DNA from: Firmicutes bacterium UBA5454
Lineage (GTDB): Bacteria; Bacillota; Clostridia; Caldicoprobacterales; DTU083
Direction of reading: 5' to 3'
Assembly: GCA_002426555.1 (NCBI GenBank)
Contig: DIQU01000043.1
Coordinates: 1-23,350 of the forward strand
DNA: 23,350 nucleotides
Shown here: one piece after another, positions 14,462 through 22,755 of the stretch
How positions within the stretch are numbered: position 1 is the first letter of the stretch
Layout of the letters: every line of letters begins with the position of its first letter
Translations under genes and position numbers: made by a program
The notes under the pieces: model-generated
Seen by the model: the letters and a program-made list of their open reading frames with translations, nothing else
Database searches by the model: none
What the model was told of the DNA's origin: nothing

Positions 14462-14920
14462 CTATGATTTCGAGTCTTTCAATTTGTCAATGACTTTTTC
14501 CAGGGCGCTTCGAATCTTATGCGCTGTTATTTGATATTCCTGTTTAGACAGTCCATATGGATCTGGAATATCCTTCTCTTCCATTTCTGCATATTCATTG
14601 AGAGTAAATATATTGTTCCATACAGATGGTTCTCCTGACAGAACTGCAGTTTTGTGTCCCTCTGTCATAGTCAATATTAAATTCGCCTGTTTCAACTGAT
14701 CTGCTTGGATCTGCCTTGTTCGATGATCTGTTATCTGAATCCCCTGCTCTTCCATAACCTGTGAAGAAAGAGGATTTGCCTTCTGATCAGGACTGGCTGC
14801 AATTCCTGCAGATTCCACTTTAATGTTAAAAATCCCCTTTTCCTTAAGCATGTCCTTCAATAAGGCTGCTGCCATGGGGCTTCTGCATGTGTTTCCAGTA
14901 CATACAAATAAAATCTTCAT
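14462..14920 (-). CDS. ywlE: YwlE-like low-molecular-weight protein arginine phosphatase
   Basis: This 152-residue protein of the low-molecular-weight phosphatase fold begins MKILFVCTGNTCRSPMA, the C-x5-R-S catalytic P-loop. The acid Asp lies in IPDPYG near residue 120. The Thr between Asn and Cys in the P-loop is the residue associated in YwlE with arginine phosphatase rather than tyrosine phosphatase activity. YwlE reverses McsB-type protein arginine phosphorylation that marks proteins for ClpCP. Neither mcsB nor ctsR is in the window, so the partner kinase is unseen. The neighbourhood sua5-ywlE-isomerase-upp is conserved in Firmicutes. Confidence 0.9.
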   Translation of the reverse strand: MKILFVCTGNTCRSPMAAALLKDMLKEKGIFNIKVESAGIAASPDQKANPLSSQVMEEQGIQITDHRTRQIQADQLKQANLILTMTEGHKTAVLSGEPSVWNNIFTLNEYAEMEEKDIPDPYGLSKQEYQITAHKIRSALEKVIDKLKDSKS

Positions 14921-14976
14921 TATATCCTCTCCATCTTACAATCACCTGGAATTGCAAATTAATGGACACAAACCCA

Positions 14977-16029
14977 TTATAAATCTATGATACGAAAGCC
15001 TGCCGCCCTGGTCATTCTATTCATCACTGCCAGCCCTTCATCTTTCTCATCGATTCCTTCTGCCAAAATCTCATCTACATCCAAGTGATTAAATTCCCGT
15101 AATCGAGCAAAAAGATTGTATGCCAGTTCAGACGGCTTGTCTCTGTCACCAAGAGTAAGCCTTACTCCATGGGTGCACTTAGCAAGGGTCTGATTGGTAG
15201 CCAGGATTCCTACATGTTTGCCTTCCTCTTCCAGTCTCCCAGCCTCCTTATTGATAAAAGCAGTGAGGTTTATGGAATTTCCTCGTATTATGGTAACAGG
15301 TGCCTTCGGTGCATAATGTTCATATTTCATCCCGGGTGACAATGGCTTTTGTTCTTCCATCAGGGGCTCCATTACATTATTATGAACGTCAACTTGTCCA
15401 ATTAACTGACGCAGCATCTCCACTGTTATGCCTCCCGGACGCAATATAACGGGATTGGTACAGGCAAGGCTCAACACGGTGGACTCCAGACCCACATTGC
15501 TCGCTCCCCCATCCAATATCATTGGTATCCGTCCGTCCATGTCCTCTAAAACATGCTGGGCTGTAGTCGGGCTGGGGAGTCCTGAACGATTAGCACTGGG
15601 TGCTGCAATTGGTACGCCTGACTGGGATATGAGTTTAAGAGCAACCGGGTGGGAAGGCATGCGTACTCCTACGGTATCCAAGCCTGCTGTTACTTGCTCA
15701 GATACCTTGCAAGATTTTTTCAAAATAATTGTCAAGGGACCGGGCCAGAAAGCATCTGCCAGAATACGGGCTTTTTCAGGTATCGAATCTACTAGACTAT
15801 TCCATTGACTTAAATTGTGAATATGTACGATCAGCGGATTATCTCCAGGTCTGCCTTTTGCTTCAAAAATTTTTTTCACAGCTTGAGCATCCAGTGCATT
15901 GGCACCCAGACCATATACGGTTTCTGTTGGAAAAGCAACTATGTCACCGCTGCGTATAAGATCAGCAGCCTCCTGAATATTTTGCAATTGGCTTTTAAGG
16001 TCAACTATGGGTATGACCCTGGTCCTCAT
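14977..16029 (-). CDS. ywlC: Threonylcarbamoyl-AMP synthase (Sua5/YwlC)
   Basis: The enzyme makes L-threonylcarbamoyl-AMP from Thr, bicarbonate and ATP for the t6A37 modification of ANN-decoding tRNAs. The 350-residue length indicates the two-domain Sua5 form: a YrdC domain (residues about 15-205) with FPTETVYGLGANA, KGRPGDNPL and APSANRSG, then a linker containing the conserved SPGMKYEHYAPKAP and a C-terminal Sua5 domain ending NRMTRAAGFRI. The start is ATG 16029. It is 29 bp from prfA, so translation-termination and tRNA-modification genes are co-transcribed. Confidence 0.95.
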   Translation of the reverse strand: MRTRVIPIVDLKSQLQNIQEAADLIRSGDIVAFPTETVYGLGANALDAQAVKKIFEAKGRPGDNPLIVHIHNLSQWNSLVDSIPEKARILADAFWPGPLTIILKKSCKVSEQVTAGLDTVGVRMPSHPVALKLISQSGVPIAAPSANRSGLPSPTTAQHVLEDMDGRIPMILDGGASNVGLESTVLSLACTNPVILRPGGITVEMLRQLIGQVDVHNNVMEPLMEEQKPLSPGMKYEHYAPKAPVTIIRGNSINLTAFINKEAGRLEEEGKHVGILATNQTLAKCTHGVRLTLGDRDKPSELAYNLFARLREFNHLDVDEILAEGIDEKDEGLAVMNRMTRAAGFRIIDL

Positions 16030-16058
16030 ATGAAAAATTCACCTTTATTCCTTTCACT

Positions 16059-17129
16059 TTATGCAAACTGTAACTGCAGCTTTTTCGCTTGCTCTGCCTG
16101 CGCCAGTGCTTTGACCATCTCATCCAGATTTCCGTCTAGAAAGTCTTCCAGTTGATGAATGGTCAAGCCAATCCGATGATCGGTGACCCGACCTTGAGGA
16201 TAATTATAAGTTCGAACACGTTCACTTCTATCCCCGGTACCTACCTGGGTTTTCCGATTCTGCGCATATTCCGATTCCTTCTCTTGTATAGCCATGTCCA
16301 ACAGCCTGGACTTTAAAACTTTAAGGGCTTTTTCCTTGTTCTTAAGCTGAGATTTTTCATCCTGGCAGGAAACTACCATCCCTGTGGGCAGATGAGTTAT
16401 CCGCACAGCAGAATCCGTAGTGTTGACACTTTGCCCCCCATGGCCGGAAGAACGGAACACATCAATTCGTAAATCGTTGGGGTTGATTTCAATGTCCACA
16501 TCCTCGGCTTCCGGTAAAACAGCAACGGTAACAGTGGATGTATGTATTCTTCCCCCTGATTCTGTAGTGGGCACTCGTTGGACCCGGTGAACACCACTTT
16601 CATATTTCAAGCGGCTGAATGCTCCTTTACCTTCCAGAATAAAGATCAACTCTTTGACTCCGCCCAATTCAGTAAAGCTTGAGCTCATAATATCCAGTTT
16701 CCAGCCTTGCCTTTCTGCATAGCGACTGTACATACGATACAAAACCGCACCAAAAAGAGCAGCCTCATCACCGCCTGCGCCACCTCGAATTTCCATTACT
16801 ACGTTCTTTTCATCCATTGGATCCTTAGGCAAAAGCAACAATCTAATCTCTTGAAGAAGCTCTCCTTCCCTGCTGCCAAGTTCCTCCAACTCCAGCTCTA
16901 TCATTTGCTTGAATTCAATATCCCTGGTTTCCTCAAGCATGCCTTGGGTGTCTTCTTTTTCCTGTTGAGTGCTTTTAAGCTCTCGGTATCTGGTAACAAT
17001 TTCCTCCAAAGAGGCATGCTCCTTAACCAGTCCCTGCCATTCCTCCTGTCTAGCTATTACCTCCGGATCGGCAATTACATGGCTTAGCTCTTCATACCTG
17101 GTCTCTATAAATTTCAATTTCTCCAACAT
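16059..17129 (-). CDS. prfA: Peptide chain release factor 1
   Basis: RF1 reads UAA and UAG stop codons. The 356-residue protein has the PxT stop-codon motif as PTTESGGRIHTS, the GGQ peptidyl-hydrolysis loop in SSGHGGQSVNTTDSA, and the N-terminal helical domain. ATG 17129 is chosen because CTCCC at 17137-17141 (GGGAG on the coding strand) is seven bases upstream; an in-frame TTG at 17135 is less suited. Its first 16 bases overlap the 3' end of prmC, whose product methylates the GGQ glutamine, implying coupled synthesis of enzyme and substrate. Confidence 0.96.
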   Translation of the reverse strand: MLEKLKFIETRYEELSHVIADPEVIARQEEWQGLVKEHASLEEIVTRYRELKSTQQEKEDTQGMLEETRDIEFKQMIELELEELGSREGELLQEIRLLLLPKDPMDEKNVVMEIRGGAGGDEAALFGAVLYRMYSRYAERQGWKLDIMSSSFTELGGVKELIFILEGKGAFSRLKYESGVHRVQRVPTTESGGRIHTSTVTVAVLPEAEDVDIEINPNDLRIDVFRSSGHGGQSVNTTDSAVRITHLPTGMVVSCQDEKSQLKNKEKALKVLKSRLLDMAIQEKESEYAQNRKTQVGTGDRSERVRTYNYPQGRVTDHRIGLTIHQLEDFLDGNLDEMVKALAQAEQAKKLQLQFA

Positions 17130-18013
17130 GTGCAAACTCCCTGCCTTTTATATACAATTGCAATTCTGTCAATACCAGCAGGATCTTGAATTAACTCAAA
17201 TGACTGCCAGCCCCTTTCTGATTCCAGAAAAATCTTTCTTATGCTTTGACTTTGTCCTGCTCCCATTTCCATAGCAACAAAACCATCTTCCTTTAGATAA
17301 TTTCCTGCTTCCCCGGCTATTTGGCGATAGTAGTCCAAACCATCAACACCGCCATCCAAGGCTGTAACAGGTTCATAGTCCCGTACTTCCTTCATCAGTA
17401 AACCAATCTCCTCTGTTGGGATATAAGGTGGATTGGACACAATAATATCAAATTTATTATGACTGCCGGGCAGTGCAAGCGGGGCAAACATATCTCCATG
17501 TATGAATTCAATGCGATGGGCTGCTCCATTTAGTTCAGCATTCTCTTTAGCTGCCTCAAGAGCACCTTTCTGATTGTCCACAGCTGTAACTTTTGCCTGG
17601 GGTAAATAATGGGCAAGACTCACTGCAATTGCACCGCTTCCTGTGCCCAGGTCCAAAATATGAACTAAAGAGTCTCTTCTTCTTGCTTCCTTCAAAATCG
17701 CATCTACCAGGCATTCTGTTTCCCACCTGGGAATTAACACCCTCATATCCACTTTAAAGGGCAACCCCATAAACTCCCAACAGCCCAGAATATACTGCAA
17801 GGGTTCACCTTTCAAGCGTCTTTGGATCAGCTTATCAAAGATCTGCATATGCTCAGGCGAAAATGTTTCTGCTTCATCAAGATATATTTGGTGACGCTTA
17901 ATCCCAAGAATATGGGCTAACAGCAGTTCACATTCAAGCCTGGCTGATTCCACTCCCCGGCTCTTCAGTAACTGCTGCCCTGCTGTCAACGCTTCCCTCA
18001 GCTTCTGTTCCAC
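17114..18013 (-). CDS. prmC: PrmC, release factor glutamine methyltransferase
   Basis: PrmC N5-methylates the Gln of the GGQ motif of release factors using SAM. The 299-residue protein has the N-terminal helical domain (LREALTAGQQLLKSRGVESA), the SAM motif ILDLGTGSGAIAVSL and the substrate-binding NPPYIPTEE. GTG 18013 is accepted as the start because the conserved N-terminus begins there. That means an 80-bp overlap with the upstream DUF1385 gene, much longer than a normal operon overlap. The C-terminal residues VCTCWRN are encoded in the region shared with prfA. Confidence 0.94.
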   Translation of the reverse strand: MEQKLREALTAGQQLLKSRGVESARLECELLLAHILGIKRHQIYLDEAETFSPEHMQIFDKLIQRRLKGEPLQYILGCWEFMGLPFKVDMRVLIPRWETECLVDAILKEARRRDSLVHILDLGTGSGAIAVSLAHYLPQAKVTAVDNQKGALEAAKENAELNGAAHRIEFIHGDMFAPLALPGSHNKFDIIVSNPPYIPTEEIGLLMKEVRDYEPVTALDGGVDGLDYYRQIAGEAGNYLKEDGFVAMEMGAGQSQSIRKIFLESERGWQSFELIQDPAGIDRIAIVYKRQGVCTCWRN

Positions 18014-18953
18014 TTTCTATGGATTCCTCTCCTTCCTCTTTCACAAGGATATCACCGGCTGCCTCCTGGAATGCTCGAATGGCTACTTCCAGCTGAGAGT
18101 CGTCAGGTTCGCGGGTGGTCAGCTTTTGCAGCATCATCCCGGGGTATATTATAATGCGAATGATGCGAGCATCACTTCTGCTTGCAATTCTCGTAATTTC
18201 ATAAGCCAAGCCGGCTACAAAGGGCAGCAGCAGCAAGCGCCCCAGAATCCGTATAAAAATATTCTGCCATCCCATAAAGGAAAATATGACAATACTTATA
18301 ACCATAACGATTAGCAGAAAGGCAGTGCCGCATCGTGGATGCAATGTGGTATATTTACGTGCATTTTCCACTGTCAGTTCTTCATCATGTTCGAAGCAGT
18401 GAATGGTTTTGTGCTCTGCACCGTGGTATTCAAATACCCTGCGTATGTCTTTCATCTTCGATACCAGGATCAGGTAGATTAAAAAAATCACCATTCGAAT
18501 GAAGCCTTCCACCAGATTTACCAACACATTATTCTGAATGAAAGGGCGAATAAGACTGGACAATACTGCCGGCAACAGGATAAACAAACCCAATGCAAAA
18601 ACAACAGCTAAAATGACAGCAGTATAGATGATAACATCCTCCACATTTTTTCCAAGCTTTTTCGCCAGCCATTCTTCAATTTTTGAAGGTTTATATTCTT
18701 CGTCCTCTTCACCAAACAGCTCCGCTGAAGTCATAAGAGATTTTACCCCTAATATCATTGTCTCCCCAAATGTGATTATTCCTCTGAGGACTGGAAGCTT
18801 TAAAATGGGATATCTGTCTTTTACGGAAGTCAAAGCCCGTTTGGTAACTTCTATGGTTCCATCGAAGCGTCTTACGGCTATAGCCATGGTATCAGGAGCT
18901 TTCATCATGACTCCTTCCATTACCGCCTGACCGCCAATTGTAGTTTTTTTCAT
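17934..18953 (-). CDS. yqhQ: YqhQ-like DUF1385 membrane protein
   Basis: The 339-residue DUF1385 protein has the family signature IGGQAVMEGVMMKAPD at the N-terminus, several membrane helices between about 110 and 260, and the conserved HGAEHKTIHCFEHDEELT and YTTLHPRCGTAFL, rich in His/Cys and suggestive of metal binding. Biochemical function is not established. It lies next to rpmE and prmC in many clostridia. The last 35 residues (EGEESIESGTEAEGS...) are acidic, non-conserved and encoded over the start of prmC, as if the frame had been extended after loss of an earlier stop codon. Confidence 0.9.
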   Translation of the reverse strand: MKKTTIGGQAVMEGVMMKAPDTMAIAVRRFDGTIEVTKRALTSVKDRYPILKLPVLRGIITFGETMILGVKSLMTSAELFGEEDEEYKPSKIEEWLAKKLGKNVEDVIIYTAVILAVVFALGLFILLPAVLSSLIRPFIQNNVLVNLVEGFIRMVIFLIYLILVSKMKDIRRVFEYHGAEHKTIHCFEHDEELTVENARKYTTLHPRCGTAFLLIVMVISIVIFSFMGWQNIFIRILGRLLLLPFVAGLAYEITRIASRSDARIIRIIIYPGMMLQKLTTREPDDSQLEVAIRAFQEAAGDILVKEEGEESIESGTEAEGSVDSRAAVTEEPGSGISQA

Positions 18954-18971
18954 GACTATTCTCCTAAAAAA

Positions 18972-18999
18972 ATACAGACCAAGGGCTCGCGGTCTGTAT
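18972..18999 (-). terminator. Terminator or attenuator between rpmE and DUF1385
   Basis: On the minus strand ATACAGACC and GGTCTGTAT form a 9-bp stem with a 10-base loop followed by T8 that runs straight into the AGGAGA ribosome-binding site of the DUF1385 gene. It should end most rpmE transcripts and limit read-through into DUF1385-prmC-prfA. Confidence 0.8.
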
Positions 19000-19014
19000 C
19001 TCCAATCTCAAATA

Positions 19015-19224
19015 TTACTTTTCATTAGCCATCCCATAGCGCTTTCTAAAGCGTTCTACTCGTCCGCCGGTGTCTACCAGCTTTTGCTTTCCTGTATAGA
19101 ATGGGTGACATTTGGAGCATATTTCAACCCGAAGCTCTTTTTGTGTGGAACCGGTTGTGAAGGTTTCCCCGCATGCACACCTAACCACTGCTTCCCCATA
19201 TTTCGGATGTATGTTTTCTTTCAT
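19015..19224 (-). CDS. rpmE: 50S ribosomal protein L31 (zinc-binding type)
   Basis: This 69-residue protein carries the zinc-ribbon cysteines C16, C18, C36 and C39 (RCACG and CSKCHPF), the zinc-containing form of L31 rather than the Cys-less YtiA type. It ends in the basic tail VERFRKRYGM. The start is ATG 19224 with GAGGTG six bases upstream; an in-frame extension to 19263 is not conserved. It lies between ytvI and DUF1385 and downstream of rho, the usual rho-rpmE association. A sigma-A promoter and about 100 bases of leader precede it. L31 leader RNAs are known in Firmicutes, but I cannot confirm one here. Confidence 0.97.
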   Translation of the reverse strand: MKENIHPKYGEAVVRCACGETFTTGSTQKELRVEICSKCHPFYTGKQKLVDTGGRVERFRKRYGMANEK

Positions 19225-19331
19225 CTTCTTCACCTCTTTCGTGATCTTGTACAATTCCTGCAATAATCTTATATCAATAATCTACAGCCTTCCCTACTTG
19301 CTGAGAAGACATCAGTTTCATTAACTTTTAT

Positions 19332-19360
19332 AGTATAACATAAGGCATTTTAGAAAACAA
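19332..19360 (-). promoter_or_regulatory. Sigma-A promoter of rpmE
   Basis: Minus strand TTGTTT (19360-19355), 17 bases, TATACT (19337-19332). The -10 matches the consensus in five of six positions. RNA would start near 19325, about 100 bases before the L31 start. Upstream, the sequence AAGTTTTTCGA (plus strand) occurs twice within 35 bases. Confidence 0.7.
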
Positions 19361-19409
19361 GAAAGTTTTTCGAGCCTGTTTTTCAAGTTTTTCGAACCAG
19401 AGTGAGATT

Positions 19410-20489
19410 TTAGCAGGATTTCCAAGCAGGCAAAATGCCGGACTTTTGCAAAGATTTCAGTATGATGGTAAATATGGGACCTAATATCAATCCAATTACT
19501 CCAAGCAGACGGAAACCCAAGTACATTGACAGCAGGGTTACCAATGGGTGCAGCCCGATGTTTCCTCCTACAATGCGGGGTTCCAGGAACTGACGTATCA
19601 TGGTTACCAAAATGTAAAGGACTATAAATCCTGCAGCCATATAGTATTTCCCATTTATCAGGTAAATTAACGAACCTGGAATAAGAACCGTTCCAGGCCC
19701 CAGTACCGGAAGGATATCGGATACCGCAGTCAGTATGGCAAGGAATAGTGAGTATTTTACTCCCAAAATGCCGTACCCTGTCAAAACAACAAAGAAAGAT
19801 ATGGTTACCAGTATTAACAAGGCTTTGAGGTAGCCTACAAGAGCAGATAACAGATCGTTTCTTATCTGTTTCATTCTGTCGTACCATTTATCAGGCATTT
19901 GCGCATAGAGGAAACGTGAAATACTATCCCAGTCGCGGCAGAAAAAGAAGGCTCCTACCAGGGTAATTACGGTATATAGAATAGCTTGAGGAAGTGAGGT
20001 CAATACCCCCACCATGGCGTTCAGCAGACTGTTAATCCAACCGGTAACTGTATTTCCGGCTCTTACGAAAATATTCTCCAAGCTGGATTCTATGGAGTTT
20101 ACAACCTCTAAAGGCAAGCCTGCGTACCAAGTGCCGCCCAGATCAATAAGCTCCTGGATTCGAGATAGAAGGTTTTGAAAATAAAGACTGCTGCTGGCCA
20201 GTCCATACACTTCCATAAACAAGCGGTAAAATACAAAACCTGTCACACCGCCAACCAATACTACAAAGACTACTAAAGCAACTGCAGTGGCAATACCTTG
20301 AGACATGCGACACTTTTTCTGCAGCCAGTTTACCGGCTTCTTAATTGCAGAAGCTATCAACCATGCAATCAGGAAGGGTGCAAAAAACAAAAGCATTTTT
20401 GTAACAACTAAGTAAAGTACTACCAATATCAGCAGTATCCGAATCACCAGTTTGAGGATACCTTTGTTTTTCTCATTTATCCAAGTCAT
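19410..20489 (-). CDS. ytvI: YtvI-like sporulation integral membrane protein (AI-2E/UPF0118 family)
   Basis: The 359-residue protein has the AI-2E/UPF0118 layout: N-terminal helices (GILKLVIRILLILVVLYLVV, FFAPFLIAWLIA), a soluble amphipathic segment at about 115-160, and a C-terminal bundle with DILPVLGPGTVLIP and RQFLEPRIVGGNIGLHPL, which are hallmarks of the family. The clostridial/bacillar branch YtvI is linked to sporulation, though its transported substrate, if any, is unknown. AAGGGG precedes ATG 20489. It sits 53 bp downstream of rho. Confidence 0.88.
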   Translation of the reverse strand: MTWINEKNKGILKLVIRILLILVVLYLVVTKMLLFFAPFLIAWLIASAIKKPVNWLQKKCRMSQGIATAVALVVFVVLVGGVTGFVFYRLFMEVYGLASSSLYFQNLLSRIQELIDLGGTWYAGLPLEVVNSIESSLENIFVRAGNTVTGWINSLLNAMVGVLTSLPQAILYTVITLVGAFFFCRDWDSISRFLYAQMPDKWYDRMKQIRNDLLSALVGYLKALLILVTISFFVVLTGYGILGVKYSLFLAILTAVSDILPVLGPGTVLIPGSLIYLINGKYYMAAGFIVLYILVTMIRQFLEPRIVGGNIGLHPLVTLLSMYLGFRLLGVIGLILGPIFTIILKSLQKSGILPAWKSC

Positions 20490-20542
20490 GTTTTCCCCTT
20501 ATATTTTAACATTAATCACATATGACGGGACTATCTCCATCG

Positions 20543-22393
20543 TTAATAACGGTAGTTGTTGGAATAGCCACCCCGATCGTATCTATCACTTCTATCAAAT
20601 CTGTCGCTTTTGTCATATCTGTCATATCTGTCACTTCTGTCGATTCGGCTGTCATTGTATGAGCTGTCTTTCTCCACATCATTGAAGTGTTCCATCATGA
20701 GATCAATAAAGTCATCATTGGTATTGGTTCGCATAAGATCGTTTAAGATGATTTCCATGACCTGATCAGGCCTGCCTTCACTTAGGTTTTTACGTATTGC
20801 CCATACACCTTCGAGTTCCTTTTGATTCATCAGCAGGTCTTCACGCCTGGTACTGGATTTATGAAGATCCACAGCTGGGAATATCCTCTTCTCAGACATC
20901 TTTCGATCAAGGTGAATTTCCATATTACCGGTGCCTTTGAATTCTTCATAGATAACATCGTCCATGCGGCTGCCTGTTTCAACAAGTGCTGTAGCAATAA
21001 TCGTTAAACTGCCGCCTTCTTCTATGTTCCGAGCACTTCCGAAGAAGCGTTTGGGCTTGTGCAGGGCTGCTGAATCCAAACCACCGGAAAGCACTCTGCC
21101 GGTAGAAGGTGCCACTGCATTGTAAGCTCTGGCCAGACGGGTAATGCTGTCCATAAGAACTACTACATCGCGACCATGCTCGACTAAACGCTGGGATCGT
21201 TCCAGCACCATCTCTGCTACCTTGACATGGTTATCCGGCAATTCATCAAATGTAGAATATACAATGTCTCCTCGAATCGAACGCTGCATATCAGTAACTT
21301 CTTCGGGACGCTCGTCGATAAGAAGAACTATAAGATAAATATCAGGATAATTGATGGAAATGCTGTTGGCAATATTTTTAAGCAAAGTGGTTTTTCCTGC
21401 CTTTGGCGGGGACACAATCAAACCTCTTTGACCCTTCCCAATGGGAGATACCAGATCGATAATACGCGTTGCAAGATCATTTCTATGTTTTTTGTTTTCC
21501 AATGTAATTCGCTGATTGGGGAAGATGGGAGTTAAATCTTCAAAAGGTCTGCGCATGGGAGCTTTTTCCGGATCCTCACCGTTAACTGCGGTGACGTATA
21601 AGAGTGCTCTGAATTTGTCGCCTTCCTTGGTATGTCTGGTTTTACCGGACACCAAGTCACCTGTTTTAAGGCTGAATCGGCGAATTTGAGATTGAGAAAT
21701 ATATACATCGCGGTTTCCTGGCATATAGTTTTCTGTTCGGAGGAATCCGTATCCATCAGGTAGGATTTCCAGTATACCTTCTGCATTGCCGACATCACTG
21801 TTGCTCAACAGTTCAGGAATAGCTGGATTGGAAGTATTAAAATATTTTCTGGCATAGGCTACCTTTCTACTGTATTCTTCTGAGTTTTCCTGCTCTTGCT
21901 CTTGAGCAGAGCTGTCACTATGATCAATTGCTTGCGCAGCCTCAGTTTTGGTTATTTCCGTCTTTTCCTCAGGGGCAGTGCTTGATTCAACAGCATGCTG
22001 TACTGGTTGTTCAGACTGTTGTAAGGACTCTTCCTTGCCTGTTTCGGAAGCAATCGGTGTTTTCTCTTTCTTAGCTGTTGCAACAGTTTGACTTTCTGAC
22101 TTCCTGGGACGACCCCTTTTACGTTTAACCGGAGCAGGCTGTTCCTGTTCCTGTATTGGTATTTGTTGTTTTTCCGTATCACTTGCATGTTCTTTCTGCT
22201 GAACTGTGCTTTCTTTTGCAGAATGCCGCTGAATTGCTGAATTCATTTGGCTTTGAGACATCTCTGTCAGTTTTTCCTGAATCTTTTCCATGAGGTCCGC
22301 TTTCTTGTATCGCGTAACACTCTTAACACCGATTTCTTTTCCGAATTCTCTTAATTCAAGAATGGTGTTCTTTCTCAAATCACTTAGATTCAA
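20543..22393 (-). CDS. rho: Transcription termination factor Rho with disordered N-terminal insert and C-terminal R/D/Y tail
   Basis: Rho is a hexameric RNA helicase that ends transcription. This one has a Rho-N domain (LSDLRKNTILELREFGKEIG), a Gln/Glu/Ser-rich stretch of about 150 residues including KRKRGRPRKSES, an RNA-binding cold-shock-like domain from about 203 (GILEILPDGYGFLR), and the RecA-type motor with SPPKAGKTTLL near 328 and VVVLMDSITRLARAYN. The last 40 residues are repeated [S/R]DR[Y/F]D units ending GGYSNNYRY. The start is placed at TTG 22393, nine bases after GTGAGG, where the Rho-N fold begins; ATG 22414 is an alternative lacking a clear site. The core is typical, while both low-complexity regions are unusual. 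A long leader precedes it. Confidence 0.96.
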   Translation of the reverse strand: MNLSDLRKNTILELREFGKEIGVKSVTRYKKADLMEKIQEKLTEMSQSQMNSAIQRHSAKESTVQQKEHASDTEKQQIPIQEQEQPAPVKRKRGRPRKSESQTVATAKKEKTPIASETGKEESLQQSEQPVQHAVESSTAPEEKTEITKTEAAQAIDHSDSSAQEQEQENSEEYSRKVAYARKYFNTSNPAIPELLSNSDVGNAEGILEILPDGYGFLRTENYMPGNRDVYISQSQIRRFSLKTGDLVSGKTRHTKEGDKFRALLYVTAVNGEDPEKAPMRRPFEDLTPIFPNQRITLENKKHRNDLATRIIDLVSPIGKGQRGLIVSPPKAGKTTLLKNIANSISINYPDIYLIVLLIDERPEEVTDMQRSIRGDIVYSTFDELPDNHVKVAEMVLERSQRLVEHGRDVVVLMDSITRLARAYNAVAPSTGRVLSGGLDSAALHKPKRFFGSARNIEEGGSLTIIATALVETGSRMDDVIYEEFKGTGNMEIHLDRKMSEKRIFPAVDLHKSSTRREDLLMNQKELEGVWAIRKNLSEGRPDQVMEIILNDLMRTNTNDDFIDLMMEHFNDVEKDSSYNDSRIDRSDRYDRYDKSDRFDRSDRYDRGGYSNNYRY

Positions 22394-22676
22394 AATTTTT
22401 TTCCTCACTTTCATTATAAACTTATGCACACCATAATATAGAGGTGCCAATAGAATGATTGGTTTCCATTGAATATTTCCTTGATTGTAATTATTACACT
22501 TGTTCTGTTCTTGATAATGTCCAACAGGCGTTATCTTTTAGACCACCACGGATCAGTGCGATTATATATCTCACACACATGTTGTTTCTATTATTGCCGG
22601 AACTTAGGGTTTCATCCATTTATTTCTGAAATAATCGGAAATATGAAAAAATGAATAGAACAAATGACTTATCGCC
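22394..22676 (-). other. Long untranslated leader of rho
   Basis: About 280 bases lie between the predicted rho RNA start and the coding region. I see no gene with a ribosome-binding site in it, only a 28-codon frame starting MCVRYIIALI without such a site. Long leaders allow Rho to control its own synthesis by early termination in several bacteria; that role here is inferred. Confidence 0.45.
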
Positions 22677-22682
22677 ATTTAC

Positions 22683-22711
22683 ATATTATTATATAAACAA
22701 AGATTCGTCAA
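22683..22711 (-). promoter_or_regulatory. Sigma-A promoter of rho
   Basis: Minus strand TTGACG (22711-22706), 17 bases, TAATAT (22688-22683). The -35 matches in five of six positions and the AT-rich -10 in four. It lies just after the DUF1934 gene, so rho has its own promoter. Confidence 0.6.
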
Positions 22712-22755
22712 CCGAAACTGAAAACTTTAGTTTATCTGTATAGAAAATACATCCA

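Noticed and set aside
15428..15808. 126-residue plus-strand open frame opposite sua5
   Set aside because: It is antisense to a well-conserved gene and has no start signals.
19225..19325. L31-type leader RNA before rpmE
   Set aside because: The leader length is suitable but I cannot draw a convincing conserved structure by eye; a covariance-model search would decide.
19321..19887. 188-residue minus-strand open frame in another phase within ytvI
   Set aside because: The ytvI phase gives a clear family protein with conserved motifs; this phase has Cys/His-rich nonsense-like composition.
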